DNA of 64,000 bases, from the NCBI RefSeq assembly GCF_022758885.1, contig NZ_JALEBH010000001.1:2318501-2382500 (forward strand), read 5' to 3'. Source of the stretch: Sphingobium sp. BYY-5. GTDB taxonomy: Bacteria > Pseudomonadota > Alphaproteobacteria > Sphingomonadales > Sphingomonadaceae. Shown here piece after piece: positions 17,268 to 26,083 of this stretch. The notes beneath the pieces are model-generated. The model saw only the letters and a program-made list of their open reading frames with translations. It made no database searches and was not told where the DNA came from. The position numbers were made by a program, and so were the translations under genes. Within the stretch, counting starts at the first letter, position 1. Every line of letters starts with the position of its first letter.

Positions 17268-17679
17268 CGTCATCCCCGCGAAAGCGGGGACCCATCTCCG
17301 GGGATGTGAATGAAGCGCGAGATCAGCCCAACCGTCTATATCCTTGCCAGCCGACGCAACGGCACGCTCTACACTGGCGTCACGGCTGACCTGATAAAGC
17401 GGCTATACGAGCACCGAAACGGCTTGATCGAAGGCTTCACCAAAGACTACGGCGTCAGGCGCCTGGTCTGGTTCGAACCGCATGACAGCATGGACAGCGC
17501 CATCCTGCGAGAGAAACGGATCAAGGAATGGAACAGGCAGTGGAAGATTGAGCTGATCGAAGCCGGCAATCCCGATTGGGACGATCTGGCACTAGGCTTT
17601 GGCTTTGAGCCTTTGTCCTCTTTACGTGGCGATTGACCGACAGGTCGGAAGATGGGTTCCCGCTTTCGCGGGAATGACG
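17268..17679 (+). mobile_element. Candidate REP-GIY-YIG-REP element
   Basis: Two 30-bp REPs in inverted orientation (17268-17297 and 17650-17679, 28 of 30 bases alike) bracket the GIY-YIG nuclease gene. Each REP forms a hairpin with a CCCGC/GCGGG stem and a GAAA tetraloop. The two differences are a C-G pair in one copy and a T-A pair in the other at the base of the stem. The layout is like that of RAYT transposase genes flanked by REPs. That the unit is or was mobile is inference. Confidence 0.55.
17310..17636 (+). CDS. GIY-YIG nuclease family protein
   Basis: A stand-alone 108-aa GIY-YIG domain: the two beta strands TVYILAS and TLYTGVT supply the GIY-YIG tyrosines, LIKRLYEHRNG holds the catalytic arginine, and REKRIKEWNRQWKIELIE is the conserved C-terminal helix with the metal-binding glutamate nearby. 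The family includes homing endonucleases and UvrC-type nucleases; small stand-alone members have no settled role. It is enclosed by inverted REPs 12 bp upstream and 13 bp downstream, suggesting a link between nuclease and repeat. It begins at ATG 17310 just after the left REP. Confidence 0.9.
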   Translation: MKREISPTVYILASRRNGTLYTGVTADLIKRLYEHRNGLIEGFTKDYGVRRLVWFEPHDSMDSAILREKRIKEWNRQWKIELIEAGNPDWDDLALGFGFEPLSSLRGD

Positions 17680-17692
17680 AAGGTTTGAAAAG

Positions 17693-18784
17693 ATGACTGA
17701 GATTGCCAATCTGAAAGCCGGCCTGATCGCCGACATCGCCGCCGCCGGCACGCTCGACGCGCTGGAAGGCCTGCGCGTGGGCGCCTTGGGGAAGAGCGGC
17801 GTCGTGACCGGCCTGCTCAAGACGCTGGGCGCGATGTCGCCTGAAGAGCGGCTGGCGAAAGGCCCGCCGATCCAGGATTTGCGCGAAGCCGTCACCGCCG
17901 CGATCGCGGACAGGAAGGCCGCACTGGAGCAGGCCGCGCTCGACGCCCGCCTCGCGTCGGAAAAGATCGACATGACCCTGCCCGCCGATCTCGGTGCGCA
18001 AGGGTCCGTCCATGCCGTCAGCCAGGTGATGGACGAGCTGGCGGAAATCTTCGCGGACCTGGGCTTCTCGGTCGCCACCGGTCCGGAGATCGAGGACGAC
18101 TGGCATAATTTCACCGCGCTCAACATCCCCGAAACGCACCCGGCGCGCGCCATGCACGACACCTTCTACTTCCCGGACGAGGACGGGCAAAAGAAGATGC
18201 TGCTGCGCACCCATACCTCACCGGTGCAGATCCGCACGATGATGACGACGCCCCCGCCGATCCGCATCATCGCGCCCGGCCGCGTCTATCGCAGCGACAG
18301 CGACGCGACGCACACGCCGATGTTCCATCAGATCGAGGGGCTGGTGATCGACAAGGGGATCACGCTCGGCCACCTCAAATGGACGCTGGAAACCTTCCTC
18401 AAGGCCTTTTTCGAGCGCGAGGATATCGTCCTGCGCCTGCGCCCCAGTTACTTCCCCTTCACCGAACCCTCAGTCGAGGTCGATGTCGGCTATACCCTGA
18501 CCAATGGCCAGCGCGTGATCGGCGGCGACGGCGATGCGCCCGACGGCGGCTGGCTGGAAGTGCTGGGCAGCGGCATGGTCAACAGGCGGGTGATCGAGGC
18601 GTGCGGCCTGGACCCCGACGAGTGGCAGGGCTTCGCCTTCGGCACCGGGGTCGATCGCCTCGCCATGCTCAAATATGGAATGAACGACTTGCGCGCTTTC
18701 TTCGACGGCGACCTGCGCTGGCTCAAACACTATGGCTTCTCAGGCCTCGACGTCCCCACGCTGAGCGGAGGAGTGGGCGCATGA
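17693..18784 (+). CDS. pheS: Phenylalanine--tRNA ligase alpha subunit
   Basis: Catalytic subunit of the (alpha-beta)2 class II synthetase that charges tRNA-Phe. It is 363 aa: an N-terminal coiled-coil arm (residues 1-85), then the catalytic core with [26 protein letters not shown], the motif 2 region [20 protein letters not shown] and the motif 3 region [17 protein letters not shown]. It starts at ATG 17693, 13 bp after the right REP of the GIY-YIG element. Its stop overlaps the pheT start as ATGA, the usual coupling that keeps the subunits in equal amounts. Confidence 0.97.
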   Translation: MTEIANLKAGLIADIAAAGTLDALEGLRVGALGKSGVVTGLLKTLGAMSPEERLAKGPPIQDLREAVTAAIADRKAALEQAALDARLASEKIDMTLPADLGAQGSVHAVSQVMDELAEIFADLGFSVATGPEIEDDWHNFTALNIPETHPARAMHDTFYFPDEDGQKKMLLRTHTSPVQIRTMMTTPPPIRIIAPGRVYRSDSDATHTPMFHQIEGLVIDKGITLGHLKWTLETFLKAFFEREDIVLRLRPSYFPFTEPSVEVDVGYTLTNGQRVIGGDGDAPDGGWLEVLGSGMVNRRVIEACGLDPDEWQGFAFGTGVDRLAMLKYGMNDLRAFFDGDLRWLKHYGFSGLDVPTLSGGVGA

Positions 18785-21198
18785 AGTTCACCCTCTCCTG
18801 GCTCAAGACGCATCTCAACACCGATGCTGACCTTGCGACGATCCTCAAGACGCTGAACGCCATCGGGCTGGAGGTCGAGGGTGTCGAGAATCCGGCGGAG
18901 AAGCTGGGCGCGTTCAAGATCGCGAAGGTGCTGACCGCCGAGCGTCATCCGCAGGCCGACAAGTTGCAGGTGCTGACCGTCGATCATGGCGACGGTACGC
19001 CTCTTCAGGTCGTCTGCGGCGCGCCCAATGCACGTGCCGGGCTGATCGGCGTGTTCGGGGTCGAGGGCGCGGTGGTGCCGGTCAATGGCATGGTCCTGAA
19101 GAAGACCGCGATCCGTGGCGTCGAATCCAACGGCATGATGTGCTCCACGCGCGAGCTGGAACTGGGCGAGGATCATGACGGCATCATCGAGCTTCCCGCC
19201 GACGCGCCGGTGGGACAGGTCTATGCGCAATGGGCGGGTCTCGACGATCCGGTCATCGACGTGTCGATCACCCCCAACCGTCAGGATTGCATGGGCGTGC
19301 GCGGCATCGCCCGCGATCTGGCGGCGGCGGGCCTGGGCACACTCAACGCCATCATCGTGCCGACCATCGAAGGCGCGGGTCCGGGACCAGACGTGCGTAC
19401 GGACGACACGGACGGCTGCCCCGCCTTCTTCGCGCGCACCGTGCGCGGCGTCACCAATGGCGCGTCGCCCGAATGGATGAGCAAGCGCCTGAAGGCGATC
19501 GGGCAGAAGCCGATCAGCACCCTGGTCGACATCACCAACTATATCATGATCGACCTCGGCCGCCCGCTCCACGTCTATGACATGGCGCCCCTCAAAGGGG
19601 GTCTCGTCGCGCGCAAAGGCAAGCCGGGCGAAGAGGTGCTGGCGCTCAACGGCAAGAGCTACACCGTCGACGAGACGATGACCGTCATCGCCGATGATGA
19701 GGCTGTGCATGATATCGGCGGCATCATGGGCGGCGAACATTCGGGCGCGCAGGACGGCACGACCGACGTGCTGATCGAATGCGCCTATTTCACGCCGGAG
19801 CGGATCGCCGTGACCGGACAGAAACTCGCCCTCACCAGCGACGCGCGCGGCCGGTTCGAGCGCGGAGTCGATCCCGCTTTCCTGGATGACGGCCTGTCGA
19901 TCGCGACCAGCCTGGTCGTCAGCCTGTGCGGCGGCACGCCCAGCGAAGCGACCCGCGCCGGCACCCCGCCCGCGACACAGAAGACCGTCCTCTATACGCC
20001 CGACCAGTGCCTGGCGCTGGCCGGGGTGGACGTGCCCGCCGACGAACAGAAAAGCATCCTGCAAAGCCTGGGCTTCGGGGTCGAGGGCGACGCATCCTAT
20101 GTCGACTATCAGGACGGCGTGCCCGTCACCATGCCCGAACGCTGGACGATCAGTGTCCCGACCTGGCGCCGCGACGTCGATAGCTGGCCCGATATCGTCG
20201 AGGAAGTGGTGCGCATCGTCGGCCTCGACCAGGTGCCTTCCACCCCGTTGCCGCGCGTGCCGGGCGTCGCCCGCCCGACCGCCACGCCGGAACAACTGGT
20301 GGAACGCCGCGTGCGCCGCACCGCCGCCGCGCGGGGCCTGGCGGAAGCGATCAACTGGTCCTTCATCTCGGACAAGGAAGCCGCCGCCGTGGGCGGGGGC
20401 GACTGGACGCTGGCCAATCCGATTTCCGAAGACCTCAAGGTCATGCGGCCCTCGCTGCTGCCCGGCCTGCTGTCGGCGACCAAGCGCAATATCGATCGCA
20501 GCGCCACGAGCGTCCGCCTGTTCGAACTGGGCCGCCGCTATTTCAAACAGGGCGAGCGCGCGACCGTCGGCTTCGTGCTGGCGGGCGAAAAGACCGCGCG
20601 CGGCTGGCAGTCGGGCAAGGCACAGTCGTTCGAGGCCTTTGACGCCAAGGCGGAAGTGATCGCCCTGCTCGCCGCCGCCGGTGCGCCGGTCGGCAATCTC
20701 CAGAGCTTCGGCGAAGCTTCGGCCGCCTATCATCCCGGCCAGTCGGGCACGCTGCGCCTCGGCCCCAAGGTGGCGCTCGCCGAATATGGCGTGCTGCACC
20801 CCAGCCTCGCCAAGCAGTTCGGCCTGACCGGCACCGTCGTCGCGGGCGAGATTTTCCTCGACGTCATCCCGGCCAAGCGCAAGTCGGGCTTCATGCGCGC
20901 GCCCTATGCGCCGCCCGCCTTGCAGGCGGTGAAGCGCGACTTCGCCTTCCTGGTGCCGAAGGCTGTCGAGGCCGATGCGCTCGTGCGCGCGGTCAGGGGC
21001 GCGGACAAGAAGAGCATCGTCGACGCCCGCTTGTTCGACGTCTTCGTCGGACCGGGCGTGGACGACGGCAGCAAGTCGCTCGCCATCGAGGTCACGCTCC
21101 AGCCGGGCGAGAAGAGCTTTTCCCAGGAAGAGCTGGAAGCGATCAGCGCCGCCGTGGTCAAGGCCGCGCAGAAGCTGGGCGGTTCCTTGCGGGGATAA
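18781..21198 (+). CDS. pheT: Phenylalanine--tRNA ligase beta subunit
   Basis: Beta subunit (805 aa) with the tRNA-binding and editing functions. The N-terminus [37 protein letters not shown] is followed by the OB-fold tRNA-binding domain (about 40-150, [20 protein letters not shown]), the B3/B4 editing domain (around 210-390, [23 protein letters not shown]), the B5 domain and the C-terminal anticodon-binding domain ending in [22 protein letters not shown]. The frame is open further upstream inside pheS, but the ATG at 18781 is set by the overlap and by family length. Confidence 0.97.
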   Translation: MKFTLSWLKTHLNTDADLATILKTLNAIGLEVEGVENPAEKLGAFKIAKVLTAERHPQADKLQVLTVDHGDGTPLQVVCGAPNARAGLIGVFGVEGAVVPVNGMVLKKTAIRGVESNGMMCSTRELELGEDHDGIIELPADAPVGQVYAQWAGLDDPVIDVSITPNRQDCMGVRGIARDLAAAGLGTLNAIIVPTIEGAGPGPDVRTDDTDGCPAFFARTVRGVTNGASPEWMSKRLKAIGQKPISTLVDITNYIMIDLGRPLHVYDMAPLKGGLVARKGKPGEEVLALNGKSYTVDETMTVIADDEAVHDIGGIMGGEHSGAQDGTTDVLIECAYFTPERIAVTGQKLALTSDARGRFERGVDPAFLDDGLSIATSLVVSLCGGTPSEATRAGTPPATQKTVLYTPDQCLALAGVDVPADEQKSILQSLGFGVEGDASYVDYQDGVPVTMPERWTISVPTWRRDVDSWPDIVEEVVRIVGLDQVPSTPLPRVPGVARPTATPEQLVERRVRRTAAARGLAEAINWSFISDKEAAAVGGGDWTLANPISEDLKVMRPSLLPGLLSATKRNIDRSATSVRLFELGRRYFKQGERATVGFVLAGEKTARGWQSGKAQSFEAFDAKAEVIALLAAAGAPVGNLQSFGEASAAYHPGQSGTLRLGPKVALAEYGVLHPSLAKQFGLTGTVVAGEIFLDVIPAKRKSGFMRAPYAPPALQAVKRDFAFLVPKAVEADALVRAVRGADKKSIVDARLFDVFVGPGVDDGSKSLAIEVTLQPGEKSFSQEELEAISAAVVKAAQKLGGSLRG

Positions 21199-21210
21199 TC
21201 CACATCGGGA

Positions 21211-21310
21211 CTGGACCCCGGCCTGCGCCGGGGAACAAGGCGTCATGGTATAACCCCCTTCGTTTCGAGCGAAGTCGAGAAACGCATCTCGACACGTGCG
21301 AAGCGAACGG
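21211..21310. repeat. Two adjacent dispersed repeats
   Basis: The first (21211-21240) contains ACCCCGGCCTGCGCCGGGG, a hairpin family also seen at 26028 and 32818. The second (21260-21310) has arms CGTTTCGAGCGAAGTCGAGA and CTCGAC...GCGAACG, a degenerate member of the family at 10151. They fill the gap between pheT and the convergent secreted-protein gene. Confidence 0.65.
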
Positions 21311-21317
21311 ACGATAG

Positions 21318-21866
21318 TTACTTCTTCTCGCCTTCTTGCTTCTCCGCCGCCACCGGCCTGGGCGGCGCGATCGGCGCGATCTTGCAGCCTTTGGCGCTCG
21401 CCAGCCCGCGCAGATAGCCGCGCCGCGCGATGCCGGCCGTCACCGCCGCCTGCAACCGGCGCTCGGCCGGCGCCGCGCCGCTGATCTCACGCACCAGGCC
21501 GCGGAAGGGGATCACCGAATTGACGATGGTCTTGCCCACCGCCTCGGCGATCTTGCCGGTGCGATTCTCATTGGCTTCCTTGCCGACGGTGAAATCCTCG
21601 CCCAGCACGGCGTTCAGTTCGCCCAGCCCGGCATTCAGCCCCTTGCAGGTCCGGCTGGCGGGCGCGGCATAGGGATTTTCCACGGCCTTTAGCAGCACCG
21701 GCGGAATCTGGTCCTTGTCGATGCCCACGTCGCGCGCAGGCTGGGTCGCGATCTTGCCGGCCTTGTCCAGCGTCTGGTCCCTGGGCCTGTCCTGCTCCTG
21801 TGCCAGCGCCATGGCAGGCAGCAGCAGCGACAGGGTGATGGCGGTCATGATCCGTTGCATTTGCAT
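21318..21866 (-). CDS. Secreted protein of unknown function
   Basis: A 182-aa product with a signal peptide (MQMQRIMTAITLSLLLPAMALAQ, cleavage after ALA). The mature part contains a VENPYAAPASRTCKGLNAGLGELNAVLGEDFTVG segment and a GRRGYLRGLASAKGCK-like end with two cysteines that could pair. It ends in a charged AEKQEGEKK tail. No family name is recognised, though similar small secreted proteins recur in sphingomonads. ATG 21866 follows AGGAGGATC, a strong ribosome-binding site; longer upstream frames lack one. It is divergent from the mutarotase-like gene. Confidence 0.75.
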   Translation of the reverse strand: MQMQRIMTAITLSLLLPAMALAQEQDRPRDQTLDKAGKIATQPARDVGIDKDQIPPVLLKAVENPYAAPASRTCKGLNAGLGELNAVLGEDFTVGKEANENRTGKIAEAVGKTIVNSVIPFRGLVREISGAAPAERRLQAAVTAGIARRGYLRGLASAKGCKIAPIAPPRPVAAEKQEGEKK

Positions 21867-22005
21867 TCTGATCCTCCTGTCCCCCCAACCTGTGGCGGCA
21901 TCGATCGGTTCCCCTGCCGAAACGATCACGCTCCTGAAACGATTCCAGGACAAGACTCTTGTCCGACGCAACGCTATGCGAAACCGCACCCCGCAGGAGG
22001 CCCCA

Positions 22006-22890
22006 TTGTCCGACACCCGCATCGCCATCGCTTCATCCGCCCTGTCCGCGCAGATCGACCCGCTGGGCGCGGAACTCTGGTCGTTGAAGGACGCGCAGGG
22101 GCGCGACCTGATGACCGATGCCGATCCGCGCTGGTGGACCGGCCATGCGCCCCTGCTCTTCCCCTTCGTCGGCCGGTCGCGCGGCGATATCTATCGCTTC
22201 GACGGACGCGACTATCCGATGCCGCAGCATGGCTTCGCCCGCCACCATGCATTCGCGCTGGTCGAACGCAGCGACGACAGGGTGCTGTTCCGGCTGGACG
22301 CGGATGGCGAGACCCGCGCCGCCTATCCCTTCGACTTCCGGCTCGACATGGGCTTTGCGCTGGAGGAAGCGACGCTGCGGATGACCGCCACCGTGACCAA
22401 CCGGGGTGAGGCGGACATGCCCTTCTCCTTCGGCTATCATCCCGCCTTCGCCTGGCCCCTACCCTATGGCGGCGCGGCGGAGGCGCATCGCATCGTCTTC
22501 GAACAGCCCGAACCCGCCCCGATCCGCAAGGTCGGCAGCGAACCCGGCCTGATCGCGCGCGAGTCCGTTCCCTCCCTGGTCGAGGGCGCTACGCTCGCGC
22601 CGACCCATGCCATGTTCGAAGGCGACGCGCTGATCTGGGACGATCTCGCCAGCCGGTCGCTGACCTGGGGCGTACCGGGCAGGCCGCATCTCAAGATCGA
22701 TTTCCCCGACACGCCCTGGCTCGGCCTGTGGCAGAAGCCGGGCGCCCATTATCTGTGCGTCGAACCCTGGGCCGGCATGGCCGATCCGGTCGGGTTCGAG
22801 GGCGATGTCTGGGACAAGCCGGGCATCATGCGGCTGGAACCTGGCGATTCACGATCCTTCCGCATGGACGTGAGCCTCGTGGACGTGTAA
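22006..22890 (+). CDS. Aldose 1-epimerase (galactose mutarotase-like) family protein
   Basis: Predicted to interconvert sugar anomers or bind a hexose phosphate; 294 aa with the galactose-mutarotase-like beta-sandwich pattern. Key segments are LGAELWSLKDAQGRDLM, LLFPFVGRSRGDIYRFDGRDYPMPQHGFARHHAF (conserved HGFAR with a catalytic-type His) and FSFGYHPAFAWPLP (second His). A TTG at 22006, five bases after GCAGGAGG, is the best start; an in-frame ATG at 21976 would add ten residues without a ribosome-binding site. Substrate unknown. Confidence 0.82.
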   Translation: MSDTRIAIASSALSAQIDPLGAELWSLKDAQGRDLMTDADPRWWTGHAPLLFPFVGRSRGDIYRFDGRDYPMPQHGFARHHAFALVERSDDRVLFRLDADGETRAAYPFDFRLDMGFALEEATLRMTATVTNRGEADMPFSFGYHPAFAWPLPYGGAAEAHRIVFEQPEPAPIRKVGSEPGLIARESVPSLVEGATLAPTHAMFEGDALIWDDLASRSLTWGVPGRPHLKIDFPDTPWLGLWQKPGAHYLCVEPWAGMADPVGFEGDVWDKPGIMRLEPGDSRSFRMDVSLVDV

Positions 22891-22907
22891 CGGGCGCACC
22901 CAAGGTT

Positions 22908-23004
22908 CCGTTCGGGCTGAGCGAAGTCGAAGCCCCCCACTGAGCGCAGCGAAGTGCCTCGCCTCCGCTCGGCATGGCCCTTCGACTTCGCTCAGGGCGA
23001 ACGG
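22908..23004. repeat. Dispersed palindromic repeat upstream of prfC
   Basis: Arms CCGTTCGGGCTGAGCGAAGT and ACTTCGCTCAGGGCGAACGG enclose a second short inverted repeat (GAGCGCAGCGAAG region). It is a member of the family at 16524 and ends only 30 bp before the prfC start, so it is likely in the 5' leader of that gene. Confidence 0.8.
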
Positions 23005-23034
23005 GTTTTGTTACTCGCGACCCAGAAAATCATC

Positions 23035-24612
23035 ATGACCATCCCATCCCGCCGCACCTTCGCGATCATTTCCCACCCGGATGCGGGCAAGACCACGCTC
23101 ACCGAAAAGCTGCTGCTGGAAGGCGGCGCGATCCATCTGGCAGGGGAAGTCAAGGCGCGCGGGCAGAACCGCCGCGCCCGGTCGGACTGGATGAAGATCG
23201 AGCAGCAGCGCGGCATTTCCGTCACCTCCTCCGTCATGACGTTCGAACGGACGCGCGATGGGGAGACAATCACCTTCAACCTGCTCGACACGCCGGGGCA
23301 TGAGGATTTCAGCGAGGATACCTATCGCACCCTGACCGCCGTCGACAGCGCCGTCATGGTGATCGACGCCGCCAAGGGCATCGAGCCGCAGACGCGCAAA
23401 TTGTTCGAGGTCTGCCGCCTGCGCAACGTCCCCATCATCACCTTCGTCAACAAGGTGGACCGAGAGGGCCGCGAAACCTTCGGCCTGCTGGACGAGGTGG
23501 CGGACCAGCTCCAGCTCGACGTCTGTCCGATGAGCTGGCCGGTCGGCATGGGCGGCGAGTTCGAGGGGATTTACGACTTCGCGACCAACCGGCTGATGCA
23601 GCCCACGGGGCCATCCAAGGAGTTTGACGGCACCCGCCACCAGTTCACCGGCCTCGATGATCCGAAGCTGGCCGATTTTCTTTCGCCGCAAGGGCTGGCG
23701 AAGCTGCGCGAGGAAGCGGAACTTTCCCAGGGCGGCTATGCCCATTTCGACCTCGCCCGCTATCGTCATGGCGACCTGACGCCGGTCTATTTCGGCTCAG
23801 CCTTGAAGCTGTTCGGCGTCACCGAACTGATCGACGCGCTCTCCGCCCACGCCCCGCCGCCGCGCGCCCAGCCCGCCGAACCTGCGGCCGTGGAGCCGGA
23901 GCAGAGCGAAGTCACTGGCTTCATCTTCAAGGTGCAGGCCAATATGGACCCGATGCACCGCGACCGCATCGCCTTCATGCGGCTGGTGTCGGGCAAGTTC
24001 AAACGCGGCATGAAGCTGACGCCGAGCGGATCGGGCAAGCCGCTCGCCGTCCATTCGCCCATCCTTTTCTTCGCGCAGGATCGCGAACTGGCGGACGAGG
24101 CCTTCCCCGGCGACATCATCGGCATCCCCAACCATGGCGCGCTGCGCGTGGGCGACACGCTGAGCGAAAAGCCGGGCCTGCGCTTCACCGGCCTGCCCAA
24201 TTTCGCGCCCGAAATATTGCGCCGCGTGGCGCTGAAAGACCCGACCAAGACCAAGCAGTTGCGCAAGGCGCTGGACGACCTCAGCGAAGAGGGTGTGATC
24301 CAGGTCTTCTACCCCGAAATCGGCAGCAACTGGATCGTCGGCGTGGTCGGCCAGCTCCAGCTCGAAGTGCTGATCTCGCGCCTTGAGGCGGAATATAAGG
24401 TCGCGGCGGGGCTGGAACAGTCGCCCTTCGACACCGCCCGCTGGATCAGCGGCGACGATGCGGCGGTCAAGGATCTCGTCTCCTATAACGGCGCCAACAT
24501 GGCCAAGGACCGCGACGGCAACCTCGTCTTCATGGCCAAGAGCACCTGGGACATCGGCTACCAGCAGGAACGCCACCCCAAGGTGAAGTTCAGCGCGACG
24601 AAAGAGCGCTAG
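23035..24612 (+). CDS. prfC: Peptide chain release factor 3
   Basis: A translational GTPase of 525 aa that recycles release factors RF1/RF2 after termination. Motifs: G1 ISHPDAGKTTLTEK (residues 14-27), G3 DTPGHEDFSEDTYR, G4 FVNKVDREGR and the RF3-type C-terminal domains (IQVFYPEIGSNWIVGVVGQLQLEVL). The frame extends 27 codons upstream but this part is the dispersed repeat, so ATG 23035 is chosen. Confidence 0.96.
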   Translation: MTIPSRRTFAIISHPDAGKTTLTEKLLLEGGAIHLAGEVKARGQNRRARSDWMKIEQQRGISVTSSVMTFERTRDGETITFNLLDTPGHEDFSEDTYRTLTAVDSAVMVIDAAKGIEPQTRKLFEVCRLRNVPIITFVNKVDREGRETFGLLDEVADQLQLDVCPMSWPVGMGGEFEGIYDFATNRLMQPTGPSKEFDGTRHQFTGLDDPKLADFLSPQGLAKLREEAELSQGGYAHFDLARYRHGDLTPVYFGSALKLFGVTELIDALSAHAPPPRAQPAEPAAVEPEQSEVTGFIFKVQANMDPMHRDRIAFMRLVSGKFKRGMKLTPSGSGKPLAVHSPILFFAQDRELADEAFPGDIIGIPNHGALRVGDTLSEKPGLRFTGLPNFAPEILRRVALKDPTKTKQLRKALDDLSEEGVIQVFYPEIGSNWIVGVVGQLQLEVLISRLEAEYKVAAGLEQSPFDTARWISGDDAAVKDLVSYNGANMAKDRDGNLVFMAKSTWDIGYQQERHPKVKFSATKER

Positions 24613-24616
24613 GACC

Positions 24617-24735
24617 AGTCATCCTCCCCTGGCAGGGGAGGTGGCTGGCCGCAGGCCAGACGGAGGGGTGTCCCGCTATCGATAGGGTGACACCCCACCA
24701 CTTCGTGGTCCCCCTCCCCTTACAGGGGAGGATTT
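24617..24735. repeat. Long imperfect palindromic repeat between prfC and MFS gene
   Basis: The stretch starts with ATCCTCCCCTGGCAGGGGAGG and ends with CTCCCCTTACAGGGGAGGAT, each itself a hairpin, with GGCTGGCCGCAGGCCAG and GGGTGTCCC...GGGTGACACCCC hairpins between. On either strand it could terminate transcription of the convergent genes. It looks like a dispersed intergenic repeat. Confidence 0.75.
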
Positions 24736-25986
24736 TCAGGCCGCCACCCAATCCTTGCGCAACGCCCTGCCCGCCAGCGCCATGAACAGCCCCGCGAGCA
24801 GATAGAAGCCAAGCGCCGCAACAATGGCGTAGCGCAGCGCCTCCACCCCATAGGCCGGCGTCAATGCATCGGACAGCGCGCCCACGCTCCACGAGCCAAG
24901 CCCCAGCCCGACCAGATTGTTGATGAGCAGGAAGCTCGCCGCCGCGCTCGCGCGCATATGGGCGGGGACGAGATGCTGCACGGCGGTCAGCACCGGGCCG
25001 AGCCAGACATAGACCAAAGCCTGCGGGATCAGGAACAGAGCGAAGGCCAGGCCCACGCTGTTCGACAGCACGCCGACCACGAACAGCGGCATCCCCACCA
25101 CATAGCTGACCGCCGGCACCCAGGCGTAGAAGGCCTTGTCCCGGCCGCCCATCGCATCGCCCAGCCAGCCGCCCAGCAGCACGCCCGCCACCCCGCCGAT
25201 CAGCAGCAGCGCGCCCAGAAACTGCCCTGCCCCAAGGATGTCGAGGCCGAAGCTGCGCATCAGCAGGCTGGGCAGCCAGAAGGCGACGCCATAGCCGCAC
25301 ATCGAACTGCATGCCGCACCCAGCGCCAGGAACCAGAAACTGCGCTTGGCCGCGAGGATGCCGAACACCGCCGATACCGGCACCGCATCCGCCGCCTGCA
25401 TCGGCCGCGCAGGCTCCCGCACCACCAGGCGGAAGACGGGGGCGATCAGCAGCCCCATGACGCCAACCGCGATGAAGGCGGTGCGCCACTCGACGGTCTG
25501 CGCGATATAGCCGCCCAGCAGCACGCCCCCCGCCGATCCCAAAGGGATGCCGAGCGAATAGATGGACAGCGCCCGCGCCCGCTGATGCGCCGGGAAATAG
25601 TCGGAGATCACCGCATAGGAGGGGGCGACGCCGCCCGCCTCCCCCACGCCCACGCCGATGCGGAACAGGAACATCTGCGCGAAACTGCCCGCCATGCCGC
25701 AAAGCGCGGTAAAGCCGCTCCAGACGGCGAGGCTGACGGTGATGACCCAGGTCCGGCTGGTCCGGTCGGCCAGCAGCGCCAGCGGGATCGCCAGCGTCGA
25801 ATAGAGAAGCGCGAAGGCTATGCCGCCCAGTGCGCCAAGCTGCGTATCGGTCAGATGCAACTCCGCCTTGATCGGCCCGGCCAGGATGCCGAGGATCTGC
25901 CGGTCGAGGAAATTGAACGTATAGACCAGCAACAGCATCGCCAGCACGACGCCACGATAGGCGGGGGAAGAGGTTCGGTCGGTCAT
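24736..25986 (-). CDS. MFS transporter (Spinster/phthalate-permease-like)
   Basis: A 416-aa 12-helix transporter. The first helix region VVLAMLLLVYTFNFLDRQILGILAGPIKAEL, the loop ADRTSRTW and FRIGVGVGEAGGVAPSYAVISDYFPAHQRARALSIY are typical of MFS members sold as Spinster-like or aromatic acid permeases in sphingomonads. It lies downstream of a TonB-dependent receptor in the same direction, 97 bp apart with a REP between, which suggests outer- and inner-membrane steps of one uptake path. The substrate is unknown. A GTG one codon earlier (25989) is an alternative start. Confidence 0.88.
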   Translation of the reverse strand: MTDRTSSPAYRGVVLAMLLLVYTFNFLDRQILGILAGPIKAELHLTDTQLGALGGIAFALLYSTLAIPLALLADRTSRTWVITVSLAVWSGFTALCGMAGSFAQMFLFRIGVGVGEAGGVAPSYAVISDYFPAHQRARALSIYSLGIPLGSAGGVLLGGYIAQTVEWRTAFIAVGVMGLLIAPVFRLVVREPARPMQAADAVPVSAVFGILAAKRSFWFLALGAACSSMCGYGVAFWLPSLLMRSFGLDILGAGQFLGALLLIGGVAGVLLGGWLGDAMGGRDKAFYAWVPAVSYVVGMPLFVVGVLSNSVGLAFALFLIPQALVYVWLGPVLTAVQHLVPAHMRASAAASFLLINNLVGLGLGSWSVGALSDALTPAYGVEALRYAIVAALGFYLLAGLFMALAGRALRKDWVAA

Positions 25987-26027
25987 CACGCCTGCTTTAT
26001 TCCTTGATAGCCGATCATGCCACCCGG

Positions 26028-26058
26028 CCGTTCCCCGGCGAAGGCCGGGGAACGATCC
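26028..26058. repeat. Dispersed hairpin repeat
   Basis: CCGTTCCCCGGCGAAGGCCGGGGAACG type: stem TTCCCCGGC/GCCGGGGAA with a short loop. It separates the TonB receptor from the MFS gene and could attenuate transcription between them. Relatives are at 21211 and 32818. Confidence 0.75.
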
Positions 26059-26083
26059 CTGTCATCGGGCACCGTGAACCGCC

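Noticed and set aside
18730-21246. An 838-codon minus-strand frame
   Set aside because: It lies antisense to pheT, which is certain; the predicted protein is rich in His/Arg/Gly with no known fold.
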